Assembly (NCBI RefSeq): GCF_008329905.1
Contig: NZ_CP032156.1
Span: 62,001-126,000 of the forward strand
DNA length: 64,000 nucleotides
From: Mycobacterium sp. ELW1
GTDB lineage: Bacteria; Actinomycetota; Actinomycetes; Mycobacteriales; Mycobacteriaceae
Direction of reading: 5' to 3'
The notes under the pieces were generated by a model, which was given only the letters and a program-made list of their open reading frames with translations, was not told the DNA's origin and searched no databases. Shown here piece after piece: positions 26,614-35,343 of this stretch. How positions within the stretch are numbered: position 1 is the stretch's first letter; the number at the start of each line of letters is the position of its first letter. The position numbers were made by a program, and so were the translations under genes.

Positions 26614-27598
26614 CAATCACCGACACCGACACCGACACCGAGACGTCGACGGTGTCACGGAGCGACGCCGACGGTCGGCTCGTGCTGGCGTCGTGGGCAT
26701 CACGTGCGGCCGCGCTTGCCGTGGACATCCTGCCTGCCGCGGCGGTGCTCGCGACGACGGCGCTGGTAGCAATGTCGGTACCGCTGCACGGGGTGTGGTG
26801 GTGGGTCTGCGTGGCAATCGGCGCGATGACGATCCTGTGGGCGGCCTACAACCGACTAGTGATGCCTGCGACGAGCGGGCAGAGTCTCGGGCGGGCCGTC
26901 GTCGGTATCACGCTGGTGCGCAACCACGAAGCGGCGCCCGGGGTGTGGTTGCTGCTGCTTCGCGACCTCGCCCACCTGGTGGACACCGTCGCGGGGTTCG
27001 CGGGCTGGCTGTGGCCGCTATGGGACTCACGCCGACGCACCTTCGCCGACATGCTGTTGGGTACGCAGGCGCGCGTCTGCGCTTCGGCACGGCCGGACCG
27101 CACCCCTCGGCTGCGCGCTACGGCGCTGCTGATTGCCGCTGCGGCCGTGTGTGCCAGCGGAGCAGCCCTCAGCTATACCGTTGTGCGCCAACCTGACCAC
27201 TCGGTCGCTGAGGCCACCGCGCAGGTCGCGCAGAAGGGGCCGCACATGGTCGAGCAGATTCTCAGCTACTATCCCGACACCATCGGAGCCGACTTCGAGC
27301 GGGCGCGATCGCTGGCAACCGACAAGTACCGCGCGGACCTGACCGCAGAGCAAGAGGCGGTGGCCAAATCGACCGCGGTGCGCAACGAGTACTGGGTGAC
27401 CAACAGTTCCGTGCTGACCGCGACACCCGATCAGGTCACCATGCTCGTGTTCTTGCAAGGCCAACGCGGCGCACCCCCGCGCAGCGATACATCACCGCGT
27501 CGGTGCGGGTCGTGTTCGCCAAGTCAGGTACCCGCGACTGGAAGGTCGACGACGTCGCCGTCGTCACCGAACCCCAAGCCGCCGAGGCAAGGCCATGA
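26610..27598 (+). CDS. RDD-domain Mce-associated membrane protein, frameshifted near the 3' end
   Basis: GTG at 26610 overlaps the previous stop (GTGA). The N-terminal ~150 residues are an RDD-type membrane domain ('SWASRAAALAVDILPAAAVL', 'SLGRAVVGITLVR'). Another helix and a Mas-type C-terminal domain follow. As sequenced the frame shifts near 27475 and runs to a basic nonsense tail ending at 27635. A one-base correction restores 'QRYITASVRVVFAKSG' and 'DWKVDDVAVVTEPQAAEARP', ending at TGA 27596-27598, which forms the ATGA overlap with the next gene's ATG at 27595. The preserved overlap argues that the frameshift is very recent or a sequencing error in the CCCCCGCGC run. Confidence 0.82.
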
Positions 27599-28179
27599 GC
27601 CCAAGACGCAAGTTCGATCCCGGAAGCGACACTGATTTCTGGTCGCTCCACTTGGACAGCCCGACCTCTGTTCCCGTTGTGCGGAGGCCACGACGCCGGG
27701 GGTTTGAACTCGTCGCGATATTCGCCGCGATCACATCGGCGGCGGCGATCATTTTCTGCACCCAGGTGTTGATTTCTCATCAAAAGCACTGGCGGACAAC
27801 GATCGACGATGCCGCAGCGCTGGGTTTCGTGCACTCCTTCATGACCGAATTCACCTCCCCGGACCCGTTCCACGCCAACGATTACACCGACCGGATCTCG
27901 ACCTACGCCACCGGCGACTTCGCAGAGCAGTACCGCGCCAACCAAAACCAGATCCTCGTCGAAGTGGCCAGAGCCGAACCGACCACGGGCACCGTGCTTG
28001 ATGCGGGAGTCTCACGACGCAACGACGACGGCAGCATCGACGTGCTGGTGGTCACCAAATTCACGTCACAGGCTCCAGACGGCACATTGCTCGCCGAAAG
28101 GGCGAACCGATGGGTGGTCACGGCGACAAAGGAAGGGGATCGGCAATGGAAGATCAGCAGCCTGATACCGATGATGTGA
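27595..28179 (+). CDS. Mce-associated membrane protein 2
   Basis: The protein is 194 aa: a cytoplasmic N-terminus, one helix ('LVAIFAAITSAAAIIFCTQV') and an outer domain ending 'RWVVTATKEGDRQWKISSLI', the Mas-type signature. It overlaps the corrected end of the RDD protein by ATGA and the next gene by 34 bp. It is a likely accessory subunit of the Mce importer. Confidence 0.82.
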   Translation: MSPRRKFDPGSDTDFWSLHLDSPTSVPVVRRPRRRGFELVAIFAAITSAAAIIFCTQVLISHQKHWRTTIDDAAALGFVHSFMTEFTSPDPFHANDYTDRISTYATGDFAEQYRANQNQILVEVARAEPTTGTVLDAGVSRRNDDGSIDVLVVTKFTSQAPDGTLLAERANRWVVTATKEGDRQWKISSLIPMM

Positions 28180-28778
28180 CTGCCGAGAGCCCCGAGGACG
28201 AGGACGCCGACACCGCCTGTAAAGGTGGCGACGCCGACGCCGACACCGCAACGAGCCGAGGATGTTTGGGCACATGGCTGGTCACTGCGGCCTGCGCGGC
28301 GTCAGTGCTGTTCGTCGGTTGCGCAGCATTCGCGGGCATCGCCGTGCATTCCTACCTGGCCGATCGCGCCGAGGCCGCGGCCAGGATGGAGGTCGCCCGC
28401 TCCGCGACCGGAGCGATCACCGCGCTATGGACCTACGCCCCCGACACCATCGACACATTGCCCGACCGCGCGGCGGGATTTCTCAGCGGCGACTTCGATG
28501 CTCAGTACCGAGACTTTGTCGACGCCGTGGCTGCGCCGAACAAGCAGGCCCAGGTCACCAACACCACCGACGTCGTCGGTGTGGGCGTGGAGTCGTTGGA
28601 TGACGACGAGGCCGTGGCGATCGTCTTCACCAACACCACCGCCAGCAGCCCGCTCACCCAGAACATTCCCTCGCTGAAGTTCGTGTCCTACCGGCTGGCC
28701 ATGAAACATCAGGGGTCGCGATGGTTGGTGACCGGTATGTCGACCATCAGCTTCATGGACCTAACGCCGAAGCTCTAA
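28146..28778 (+). CDS. Mce-associated membrane protein 3
   Basis: The protein is 210 aa from the ATG at 28146. The N-terminus is very acidic ('ESPEDEDADTACKGGDADAD'), followed by one helix ('LVTAACAASVLFVGCAAFAG') and a Mas-type domain ending 'YRLAMKHQGSRWLVTGMSTI'. The upstream in-frame GTG at 28110 has less support. It belongs to the run of Mce-associated genes, and its overlapping start points to translational coupling. Confidence 0.8.
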   Translation: MEDQQPDTDDVTAESPEDEDADTACKGGDADADTATSRGCLGTWLVTAACAASVLFVGCAAFAGIAVHSYLADRAEAAARMEVARSATGAITALWTYAPDTIDTLPDRAAGFLSGDFDAQYRDFVDAVAAPNKQAQVTNTTDVVGVGVESLDDDEAVAIVFTNTTASSPLTQNIPSLKFVSYRLAMKHQGSRWLVTGMSTISFMDLTPKL

Positions 28779-28801
28779 CCGCTGCAATGACGGAGGTGCG
28801 T

Positions 28802-30376
28802 ATGAAAGGCAAAGCGGTGCCGATCTGTTGGGCCGTCGTCACGCTGGTCGGCGTGATCGTGATCATTCTGGTGGTGTGGTGGCAACTGTTCCCGCGCCTG
28901 GGTGCCGCGCAAACGATGGTCAACGACCTGAACCCAGCATTCACTGTCGACCGGGTGACCGGGGATCGCGGAGGCATCGAAATAGTTTCCGCCGCAACCG
29001 ATACCGGCGATGCGATGATGCACCCCGACGGGGCAGCGGGCGAGTTCCCCAAGCTGATCGACTTCATCGCGCAGCGAACCGGACGCTCTACTCAGGACGC
29101 GCAAGCACTGATGCGTGACGACTTCCCGGCCATCAACGGCTTTCTCGCCTCCCTTCCGCTGCCGGAGGTCAGCGCCGAACTGCCCAAGCTGGTCCACTAT
29201 TTGGGCACGATCCTATTTATGTCACCTCACGAGGTAGACACCATGTTGCAGACCGACTACCCAGCGATCTGGCAGGTCTATGTCAACCTGCCAAAACTGA
29301 CCAACGGGTGGGACGCGATCCCGGGCACCGAGAAGCTGACCCGCTTCGACGGCACGCCGGTGCGGACGATGCCCGAACTGCGCACATATCTCAGTGAAGA
29401 AGTCGTCGCGCCCGTTGAGCGTCAGCAAGCCAACTTCCGCCCCCTCGGTGTTCGGGGTGGCGTCGGTTTCCTTGCGCCGCTGCTGCTGGCCTTGGGCCTC
29501 ATCGTCATCGTGTTCGGCACCACCATGATCGTCCTGACATGGCGACGGGTGCCGCGGAATCCGACCAGATTCGCATGGGTGGTCGTCTCAGTCGTCGGCC
29601 TTGCGATCGTCGGATTGGTACTGGCGCTGAACCTGTTCCCCCGACTGATCGGCGGACACCACCTACTCAACGACACCAGATCGGTTTTCGCCAAAGACCG
29701 CATCGTCGGGGACCGGGCAGGAATCGAATTCATCAGTGTCTTCGTCAACGCCCTCGGGCCAGCGGTGCTGCCCGACGGCGGCGTCACCGAGCAATACCCC
29801 AAGCTGCTCGACCATGTGGCCGACGAGGTCGGTATCCCGGTGCAGGACGTACGAGAACTGGTCCACCTGGATTTCCCCCACACCGCCAACCTGCTCGACG
29901 GCGTACCGTTCTCAGCCTCCACCGCCGATGCGACGAGGTTGATGGAATACCTCGCCAACCAATCAAACATCTCAACCGAGCAGATGTACGACACCCTGCG
30001 GACCGACTTCCCCCAGACATACCAATTGTTCACCAGTTTGAAGCTCGTCACCGACGGCTGGGCCGAGGTACCGGGCACCGAAGGCCTGACCCGCTTCGAC
30101 GGCACCCCGGCTCGCACCGTGCCACTCATCAGAGACTACTTCCGCGATGACGTCATTCCCGCCCTGGAACGCCAACAACCCAACTACGTCATCGTCGACA
30201 CCAACTGGCCGCCGCTTGTTGTCTTCGCGCCCCTGCTTACCGCCGTCGGCACAGCCGTCGCCATCTTCGGCATCTACATCGGCTACGTGACCAGAAAGCA
30301 ACTCCGCCGGCAAAGCGAAGAGGGAGTTCCGCCCGCACCGACTCCCGATGCCAACGTCCCCGTCGGGGTCGGCTGA
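28802..30376 (+). CDS. Internally duplicated membrane protein of the mce operon
   Basis: The protein is 524 aa; GGAGG lies 5 nt before ATG 28802 (an in-frame ATG at 28787 is an alternative). It consists of two homologous halves, each a membrane helix followed by an outer domain. Half 1 has 'LFPRLGAAQTMVNDLNPAF' and ends with 'IPGTEKLTRFDGTPVRTMP'. Half 2 has 'LFPRLIGGHHLLNDTRSVF' and ends with 'VPGTEGLTRFDGTPARTVP'. A third helix near the C-terminus ('FAPLLTAVGTAVAIFGIYIG') ends in a short basic tail. I do not recognise a named family. Its position at the end of the mce operon suggests an envelope role linked to the importer. Confidence 0.8.
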   Translation: MKGKAVPICWAVVTLVGVIVIILVVWWQLFPRLGAAQTMVNDLNPAFTVDRVTGDRGGIEIVSAATDTGDAMMHPDGAAGEFPKLIDFIAQRTGRSTQDAQALMRDDFPAINGFLASLPLPEVSAELPKLVHYLGTILFMSPHEVDTMLQTDYPAIWQVYVNLPKLTNGWDAIPGTEKLTRFDGTPVRTMPELRTYLSEEVVAPVERQQANFRPLGVRGGVGFLAPLLLALGLIVIVFGTTMIVLTWRRVPRNPTRFAWVVVSVVGLAIVGLVLALNLFPRLIGGHHLLNDTRSVFAKDRIVGDRAGIEFISVFVNALGPAVLPDGGVTEQYPKLLDHVADEVGIPVQDVRELVHLDFPHTANLLDGVPFSASTADATRLMEYLANQSNISTEQMYDTLRTDFPQTYQLFTSLKLVTDGWAEVPGTEGLTRFDGTPARTVPLIRDYFRDDVIPALERQQPNYVIVDTNWPPLVVFAPLLTAVGTAVAIFGIYIGYVTRKQLRRQSEEGVPPAPTPDANVPVGVG

Positions 30377-30432
30377 CTCCGGCACGGAGAATTCTCCAAG
30401 TTTTGGATTCGGAAACCGCTACGGAGGGAAAT

Positions 30433-31194
30433 GTGATCGGCCACAACGAGATGCTGGAACCCGCCACGGCTGCGGGCGCCCCGATCGGGCAAGCCATCAC
30501 TTTGTTCATGTTGCATCCCGAGACTTTCGCTGAAAGCGTGGCAGCCGGGTACGAGAACCCGTTTTCGGGATACGTCGCAGGCCGCGGCGGTGTGCTCGGT
30601 GAGGCCACTGGAGTCGCGGTCAGCTCGGTATTTGTGATCTTCGAGCCGAACCTCCTCTGCTCCCTATGGGAGGAAGGCATCGCTGTCCGCCCTGCGGCCG
30701 AAGCGGCCAAGCTCTACTGGGACCAAACAGCGGGCTTCGCCCGCAAGTACCTGGCCGGTGCGCAGGGGCTGGACCGCCTTGCGGTGCTGGGGGAAAAGAT
30801 CACCGCGGTGACACCAGACGCAGGCCTGCCCTTATACGCCGGCTGGCGCAGAATGCCTTTGGCCAACGACGCTCCGGCGCGGGCGATGCAGGTGATGTTC
30901 ATCCTCCGAGAGTTGCGGGCCGGCGTGCATTTCAGCATCCTCACCAATTCCGGCATTTCGCCCGTCGAGGCGCACATGCTCAACAAAGGGCACGATTACG
31001 CGGCGATGTTCGGCTGGCCGGAACCGTTCGCCAACGGGGCGGACAAAGCTGATCTCTATGCCGCTGTGGAACAACAGACAAACCGGCGGATGGCGGCGAT
31101 TCTGGCGGTCGCCCTCGATGGAAACGAGGCCGCCGAGCTTGCTCGATTGAGTTCCGGCGCACTGGACTCGCTGAAGATTGTTGTCCCGGCGTGA
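30433..31194 (+). CDS. SCO6745-family protein
   Basis: The protein is 253 aa from GTG 30433, with GGAGG 5 nt upstream; a TTG start at 30403 is less likely. The sequence 'GYVAGRGGVLGEATGVAVSS' and 'VFEPNLLCSLWEEGI'-like text resembles the actinobacterial SCO6745 family, helical cytosolic proteins of unknown activity. It lies 56 nt after the mce-operon membrane protein on the same strand and may be co-transcribed. No signal peptide and no catalytic motif are visible. Confidence 0.6.
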   Translation: MIGHNEMLEPATAAGAPIGQAITLFMLHPETFAESVAAGYENPFSGYVAGRGGVLGEATGVAVSSVFVIFEPNLLCSLWEEGIAVRPAAEAAKLYWDQTAGFARKYLAGAQGLDRLAVLGEKITAVTPDAGLPLYAGWRRMPLANDAPARAMQVMFILRELRAGVHFSILTNSGISPVEAHMLNKGHDYAAMFGWPEPFANGADKADLYAAVEQQTNRRMAAILAVALDGNEAAELARLSSGALDSLKIVVPA

Positions 31195-31615
31195 TGTTCT
31201 GACCCCTGCAGTCGGGATGGTCTGTTAGCGATCTCCGCCGTGTCTCGCAAATGCTTCTCTGACATCGGAAACACGGTTGAGCTGGGCGATATAGAGACGT
31301 TTCGCTACGTGGTTGTCGGGAACAAGACCGTCCCCGGGTGGAAGCGGCCCCGGCTGATTCATTAGATGAAAACGGCCGGATTTACCGGTAAAGCCGCATA
31401 TTCGATCCCGGTGTATTTGACGGGGTTGGGGTAGCTTCCAGCAGATGCTGCCTGGCTCTGTGACTGGCCTAATACTGGCGAATCGGCGTTGAGTTCACCA
31501 ATGGTGACTTGGCGCGCTGGCCGATGCGATGCCGATCCACGCCACGCTTAGGTGTCGACTCTTCGGCCACAAGCCCTGTATAAGGGTTTACACCCAATCC
31601 TGTATACCGGTAGAC
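31195..31615. other. Intergenic region, no gene seen
   Basis: No supported coding frame lies in these 421 bases. The 3' part, just before the next start, holds CTGTATA twice (31577 and 31600 regions). A TATACC box ends 7 nt before ATG 31616, which would suit a leaderless transcript. No terminator with a U-tract was found after 31194. Confidence 0.4.
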
Positions 31616-31813
31616 ATGGATAGTTACACCGCCGACGAACGTAAAGCACACGGTAAGAAGCTCGCCCGCGCACGCACAGCACTGGACGACGCCTCGCGGA
31701 TCGCCCAGAACCTAGCCCGATCCGCCCACAATGAAGGCGTCCCCGAAACGCAGATCGCCGCCGAGTTGGGGGTGACCCGCATGACGGTGCGTAAATGGCT
31801 CGGCAAGCAGTAG
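31616..31813 (+). CDS. Small helix-turn-helix protein
   Basis: The protein is 65 aa. The C-terminal half is a HTH of the Hin-recombinase/homeodomain-like type: 'GVPETQIAAELGVTRMTVRK' then 'WLGKQ'. There is no ribosome site, and a TATACC box ends 7 nt upstream of the ATG, so translation may be leaderless. It ends 7 bp from the 3' end of the convergent integrase-like gene at 31821. It may be a resident regulator or part of the recombinase module. Confidence 0.6.
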   Translation: MDSYTADERKAHGKKLARARTALDDASRIAQNLARSAHNEGVPETQIAAELGVTRMTVRKWLGKQ

Positions 31814-31820
31814 GCCCTCG

Positions 31821-33311
31821 CTACGTGACGTATCGCGACCATGGTTGACCAGCCAGTTGGGCGTGTCGCTGGGTGCAGTTGTGGCTGTAGCCCAACAGGT
31901 GGGCTACTACGGGAGGGGGTATCTCGGCGACGAGGTTGCCCAGGGCGGAGTTGCGCGCTCCGAGCAAGTTGACACCCAGGGTGCGCAGCGCCATCATCAT
32001 GGTGTGTGGATCGAGGTGCTTGCCGGCACGGTGGCCGGGGAATAGCCATGGGTTGGTGACCATGCCCCCGGCGGTTCGAAGGTTGGGCCGGTCGCGCAGG
32101 TGGTCCTTGAGCATGTCGGCGAAGGGTTCGGGCACTGGGACAGGTTCCGCCCCAAGCGATATGCGCGTCCCCTCTGTGTCGATGACAACCGCCGCCGTCG
32201 GCAGGGCGACGATTCTCGTCAAGGGTTGGGCGTAGAGCAGCAGCAGTGTGCCCGCGACACGATAGGACAGTGATTCCGCGTCGCCGTCGAGGAGTTCCTT
32301 GATCCATGCCAGCCGCTGATCTTGGGTGAGCAAGCGGCTGCTCCTGGCCGGTGGGGCATCGAGGCGCAGCGCGGCGTTGATATTGCTCTTGTTGGCCCAC
32401 ACGACGAACGTGCGGATCTTGGTACGGGTTGTCGGCCCGGTGGCTAGCCACTCGTCGATGTCTTGCTGTCGGCAGGTGGCCGCGGTCCGGTGATGGGTTT
32501 CATACAACCAGGTAAGGAACTTGAGTGTCTCGTTGATCTCCTGTCGGGCCGAATGTGTTGGGCCATGGGAGGTCTGCCCAGGCTGTGAGTTTCGGCGTAG
32601 GCGGTGCAGATGATGCCAGGTAGCGAACTGTTCGACGGGGGCTCGAACGGCTGGTTCCCGGGTCGCGTCGAGTTTGCAGGCCAGCCAGGTCTGGAAACGC
32701 GCGAGAGGTTCATCGCGTTGCGATAGTAGACCGTTGTGCTCGAGCAGGCTGCGCAGATGCGAGACCTGTCTGCTTTGCCCGGCGGCGTCCAAACCGTCAT
32801 GGCTGAGCGGGATGTCCCCATCGGCCAGGCCGGTCAGCAGGGCCCGAACGGTGGGGGAGCGCTTCCACGAGAGGATGCTTTCGGGTCGGTCAACCGCGCA
32901 GAGGACTGTCACGATGGTGCCCATGGTCATCGGATCGGCGGCGCCGTCGACCATCAGTTCAGTGAGGTCGTCGCGAAGCGCGCAGCGAGCGCATTGCCCG
33001 CCCCGATACAACTGACCTTCAGCGTGGCAGGTTGCGCATCGGTAATTGCCGGAGATACCGGCGCATGACAGGCATACCGGTCGAGGATCCGTGTGGTTGA
33101 CGCGGCCGGGTAGCACGCCATCGTGCCCGCAGCTGGGACAGATGCCGTGGGTGCGCATCGCGGTGTAGAAGCAGCTGTTGCACAGTCGATCAGCGGGCCA
33201 GTTCACGCGCAACTGGTTGGCCATTCGGTGACATCTGGTGCAGTGCAAGTCGCCGTCGCGGATTGGGGGTCGTCCGCGGCGCGCCGGTCGCCGGCTGGGA
33301 TCAATCGTCAT
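31821..33311 (-). CDS. Zinc-ribbon tyrosine-recombinase-like protein
   Basis: The protein is 496 aa. The first ~110 residues hold six CxxC knuckles (CTRC, CNSC, CPSC, CLSC, CATC, CARC), which suggests three zinc ribbons. The rest has the outline of a phage-type integrase: a helical core-binding region, then 'LLLLYAQPLTRIVALPTAAV' and 'HLLGYSHNCTQRHAQLAGQ' with a terminal 'WSRY'. The catalytic Arg/His set is only partly recognisable ('GARNSAL', 'HLLGYS', final Tyr), so it may be an accessory recombinase. It overlaps the XRE gene by 11 bp as the third gene of an integrase-XRE-integrase operon, a recognised mobile module of Actinobacteria. Confidence 0.7.
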   Translation of the reverse strand: MTIDPSRRPARRGRPPIRDGDLHCTRCHRMANQLRVNWPADRLCNSCFYTAMRTHGICPSCGHDGVLPGRVNHTDPRPVCLSCAGISGNYRCATCHAEGQLYRGGQCARCALRDDLTELMVDGAADPMTMGTIVTVLCAVDRPESILSWKRSPTVRALLTGLADGDIPLSHDGLDAAGQSRQVSHLRSLLEHNGLLSQRDEPLARFQTWLACKLDATREPAVRAPVEQFATWHHLHRLRRNSQPGQTSHGPTHSARQEINETLKFLTWLYETHHRTAATCRQQDIDEWLATGPTTRTKIRTFVVWANKSNINAALRLDAPPARSSRLLTQDQRLAWIKELLDGDAESLSYRVAGTLLLLYAQPLTRIVALPTAAVVIDTEGTRISLGAEPVPVPEPFADMLKDHLRDRPNLRTAGGMVTNPWLFPGHRAGKHLDPHTMMMALRTLGVNLLGARNSALGNLVAEIPPPVVAHLLGYSHNCTQRHAQLAGQPWSRYVT

Positions 33312-33648
33312 TGCGGATCACACGGGCCCGCCGTGGACGCACCGACTTGTTCAGTGCGACCACGTTCGGGGGCGCAGTCGTCGTCGACGAGGCGGCCTTC
33401 TTGCGGCGGACGTCGGTCGCGGTGACGGTGAGGAGGTCCTCGAGGCCGCAGCCGAAGATGTCGCACAGGGCAGCCAGCAGTTGCAGTGACATCCGTTCGG
33501 GCCGTTGATGGACGATTCGATACACCTGGGGCCGGGACAGCTCGATACCGCGTTCGGCGAGCCGCGGCATCAGGTCGGTGCTGTTGTGCATGCCATGGGC
33601 GGCCATGATTTCGGCCAGCCGCCAGGCATAGTCGACTTGTCGTTTCAC
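33301..33648 (-). CDS. XRE-family regulator of the recombinase module
   Basis: The protein is 115 aa. The HTH_3-type domain covers about residues 8-70 with 'RGIELSRPQVYRIVHQRPER' and 'LQLLAALCDIFGCGLEDLL'. A basic tail 'RPRRARVI' follows. The start overlaps the recombinase stop by ATGA and its end overlaps the zinc-ribbon gene, so all three are translated from one mRNA. It may control expression or act as a directionality factor for the integrase. Confidence 0.8.
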   Translation of the reverse strand: MKRQVDYAWRLAEIMAAHGMHNSTDLMPRLAERGIELSRPQVYRIVHQRPERMSLQLLAALCDIFGCGLEDLLTVTATDVRRKKAASSTTTAPPNVVALNKSVRPRRARVIRNDD

Positions 33649-34784
33649 GTGTCCTCCTGCTCGCCGGACGACAGTGCGCCCTCAATGGTGGAGTCCAGCA
33701 CCCGGCGCAACGTGCGGATGCGGAAATCGCTGGATACGCAGGTGTAAAGCGCTGTGGTACTGGCGTGTTCATGGCCTAACTGGTCCTGGACGAACTTGGC
33801 GTCCCAACCATCTTCTATGAGGTGGGTGGCGTAGGAGCGGCGCAGCGAGTGCAAGTCCAGCCCGGCCGACAGCCCGAGGTGGTTGCAGTAGCGGCGGAAC
33901 CGGCGCAGGAGGGTATCTTCGGACACCAGCGCCCCGCGCTCGCTGGGAAACAGATCGATGCCGTCATCCATGCACCGCTGTCCGTGTGCCAGCCAATCGG
34001 CGATCACCTCCGGCGTCCAATCGAAGACGGTCAGCACACTGCGGCGTTTGTGCGGGGACCCACGTTTTGCCTTGCCGTAACGGACATGAACCAACCCATA
34101 GCGTCCGAACTCGCGCCCGTGTGGATTACGGGCGAAGTCGACGGTTTGCAGGTGGCGAAGTTCGTTGAAACGCAACCCATACGAGTAGGCCAGCTTGAAC
34201 ATCACGGCATCGCGGTAGGCCGGCAACCAGCCCTTGCGTGCAGAAGCGGCGATCAACGCGACCTGGTCGTCGGCGTGGTCGAAGAAATCCTGCAGCTCGT
34301 TCTTGGTGAACGCCCGCTTGGTCGGCGACTGTTCGTTGTCTTGCACGTGTGCGGCAGTGTTCCACTCGAAGAAGACCTGGGCAGGGTGGGTACCGAATCT
34401 CTGCTCGCACACTCGGTCCCAGCCATAGTCGGGATGACTGACATACGAGCAGAACATCCGCAACGCGTTCTGATAACCGCGGATCGTCGACTGCCTGCGG
34501 CGCGATATCGCGCGCAGGTCACTAAAGAACTCCTCGACCATCGCCGCGGTCCAGGTCCACGGAAATTCGTTGGTATACGCCAGGAACCGCTCGACGAGCC
34601 GGATCCGCTGGCCGATGGTGTCGTGCGCAAGATTGCGGCACAACTGCTGATTGCGCCAACCGTCGAGCATCTCCTGAACCGTCTGCGCCTCGGGGTGAAG
34701 CAGCGGAACGGAGTCCACGACGTAGAAACGGCCACTCTTGTCGACGGGCAAAATGGCCTCCAGCGGTCTCGTTTGATGAATCAT
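33645..34784 (-). CDS. Tyrosine recombinase / integrase
   Basis: The protein is about 379 aa from ATG 34784; the frame stays open to 34970 without a convincing alternative. An N-terminal SAM-like core-binding domain is followed by the catalytic domain: Arg in 'SYGLRFNELRHLQ', His-x-x-Arg in 'DLHSLRRSYATHL', His in 'QLGHEHASTTALY' and the Tyr in the same segment. It is therefore an intact integrase. No ribosome site is visible before the ATG, which falls inside a run of TGATTCA(T/A)TGA repeats (34776-34811). It heads the integrase-XRE-zinc-ribbon module. Confidence 0.85.
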   Translation of the reverse strand: MIHQTRPLEAILPVDKSGRFYVVDSVPLLHPEAQTVQEMLDGWRNQQLCRNLAHDTIGQRIRLVERFLAYTNEFPWTWTAAMVEEFFSDLRAISRRRQSTIRGYQNALRMFCSYVSHPDYGWDRVCEQRFGTHPAQVFFEWNTAAHVQDNEQSPTKRAFTKNELQDFFDHADDQVALIAASARKGWLPAYRDAVMFKLAYSYGLRFNELRHLQTVDFARNPHGREFGRYGLVHVRYGKAKRGSPHKRRSVLTVFDWTPEVIADWLAHGQRCMDDGIDLFPSERGALVSEDTLLRRFRRYCNHLGLSAGLDLHSLRRSYATHLIEDGWDAKFVQDQLGHEHASTTALYTCVSSDFRIRTLRRVLDSTIEGALSSGEQEDT

Positions 34785-34811
34785 TGAATCAGTCAATGAA
34801 TCATTACCACA
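34776..34811. repeat. TGATTCAWTGA direct repeats at the integrase start
   Basis: On the - strand the unit TGATTCATTGAC is followed directly by TGATTCAATGA and then TTCAT; a further GATTCATCTGATG lies at 34979-34991. The repeats straddle the proposed start of the integrase, so they may be binding sites for the XRE protein or the integrase itself. Confidence 0.45.
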
Positions 34812-35010
34812 TCGCTGCACGTCAACGCCAGGCATTCGTATCAGTTGGTTGATCGCCTTCGGCGGACGGCGAAACCTACACTTGTGGCGTGATGCCACGA
34901 GGATGACGACACTGCTGCTCAGCGCCGATTTCGCACACGGAGTGCTCCACCCAGCTGCCAAACCGGACACGAGGCGATTGATTCATCTGATGCAATATGC
35001 AGACTAATAT

Positions 35011-35034
35011 CATGGATAATAGAGATTATCCATG
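35011..35034. repeat. 10-bp perfect inverted repeat upstream of the integrase module
   Basis: CATGGATAAT and ATTATCCATG flank AGAG. It lies about 230 bp upstream of the integrase start in an otherwise gene-free stretch (34785-35343, no coding frame supported). It could be a recombinase core site, an operator or a hairpin. An AGATTATC half-copy recurs near 35262. Confidence 0.45.
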
Positions 35035-35308
35035 AACTGGAGCGGAACACGCTGGCGGGCAGCATGATTGGACCGTTAGAACCGTCACAGTGACGTATCG
35101 AGTGCGTACCATGGGCCCAGACCCATCTCAGCGCGGCCGCGCATCATGTCGGTCCTTCGCGCCGCAAGGACGCTACTGCGGCCCGTGATCCAACGGCGGC
35201 ATCAGTTGGAGCAAGGCTCGGTTCCGGGTCGGTGGGCCTCGCATGCGCCTTCACCATAACGGAGATTATCGGCGTTTATTCTGGCGCGAAAAATGGCGGG
35301 ACAACTAG

Positions 35309-35329
35309 CGCCTATACGCGCCATAGGCG
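35309..35329. promoter_or_regulatory. Inverted repeat before the Phd-like gene
   Basis: CGCCTAT and ATAGGCG are separated by 7 nt and end 14 bp before the ATG at 35344. The position fits autorepression by the antitoxin-like protein it precedes. Confidence 0.5.
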
Positions 35330-35343
35330 TTAGAGTGCTGTGC

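Noticed and set aside
34776..34811. TGATTCA repeats as a CRISPR array or replication iterons
   Set aside because: Too few and too short units, no spacers, and no replication gene nearby.
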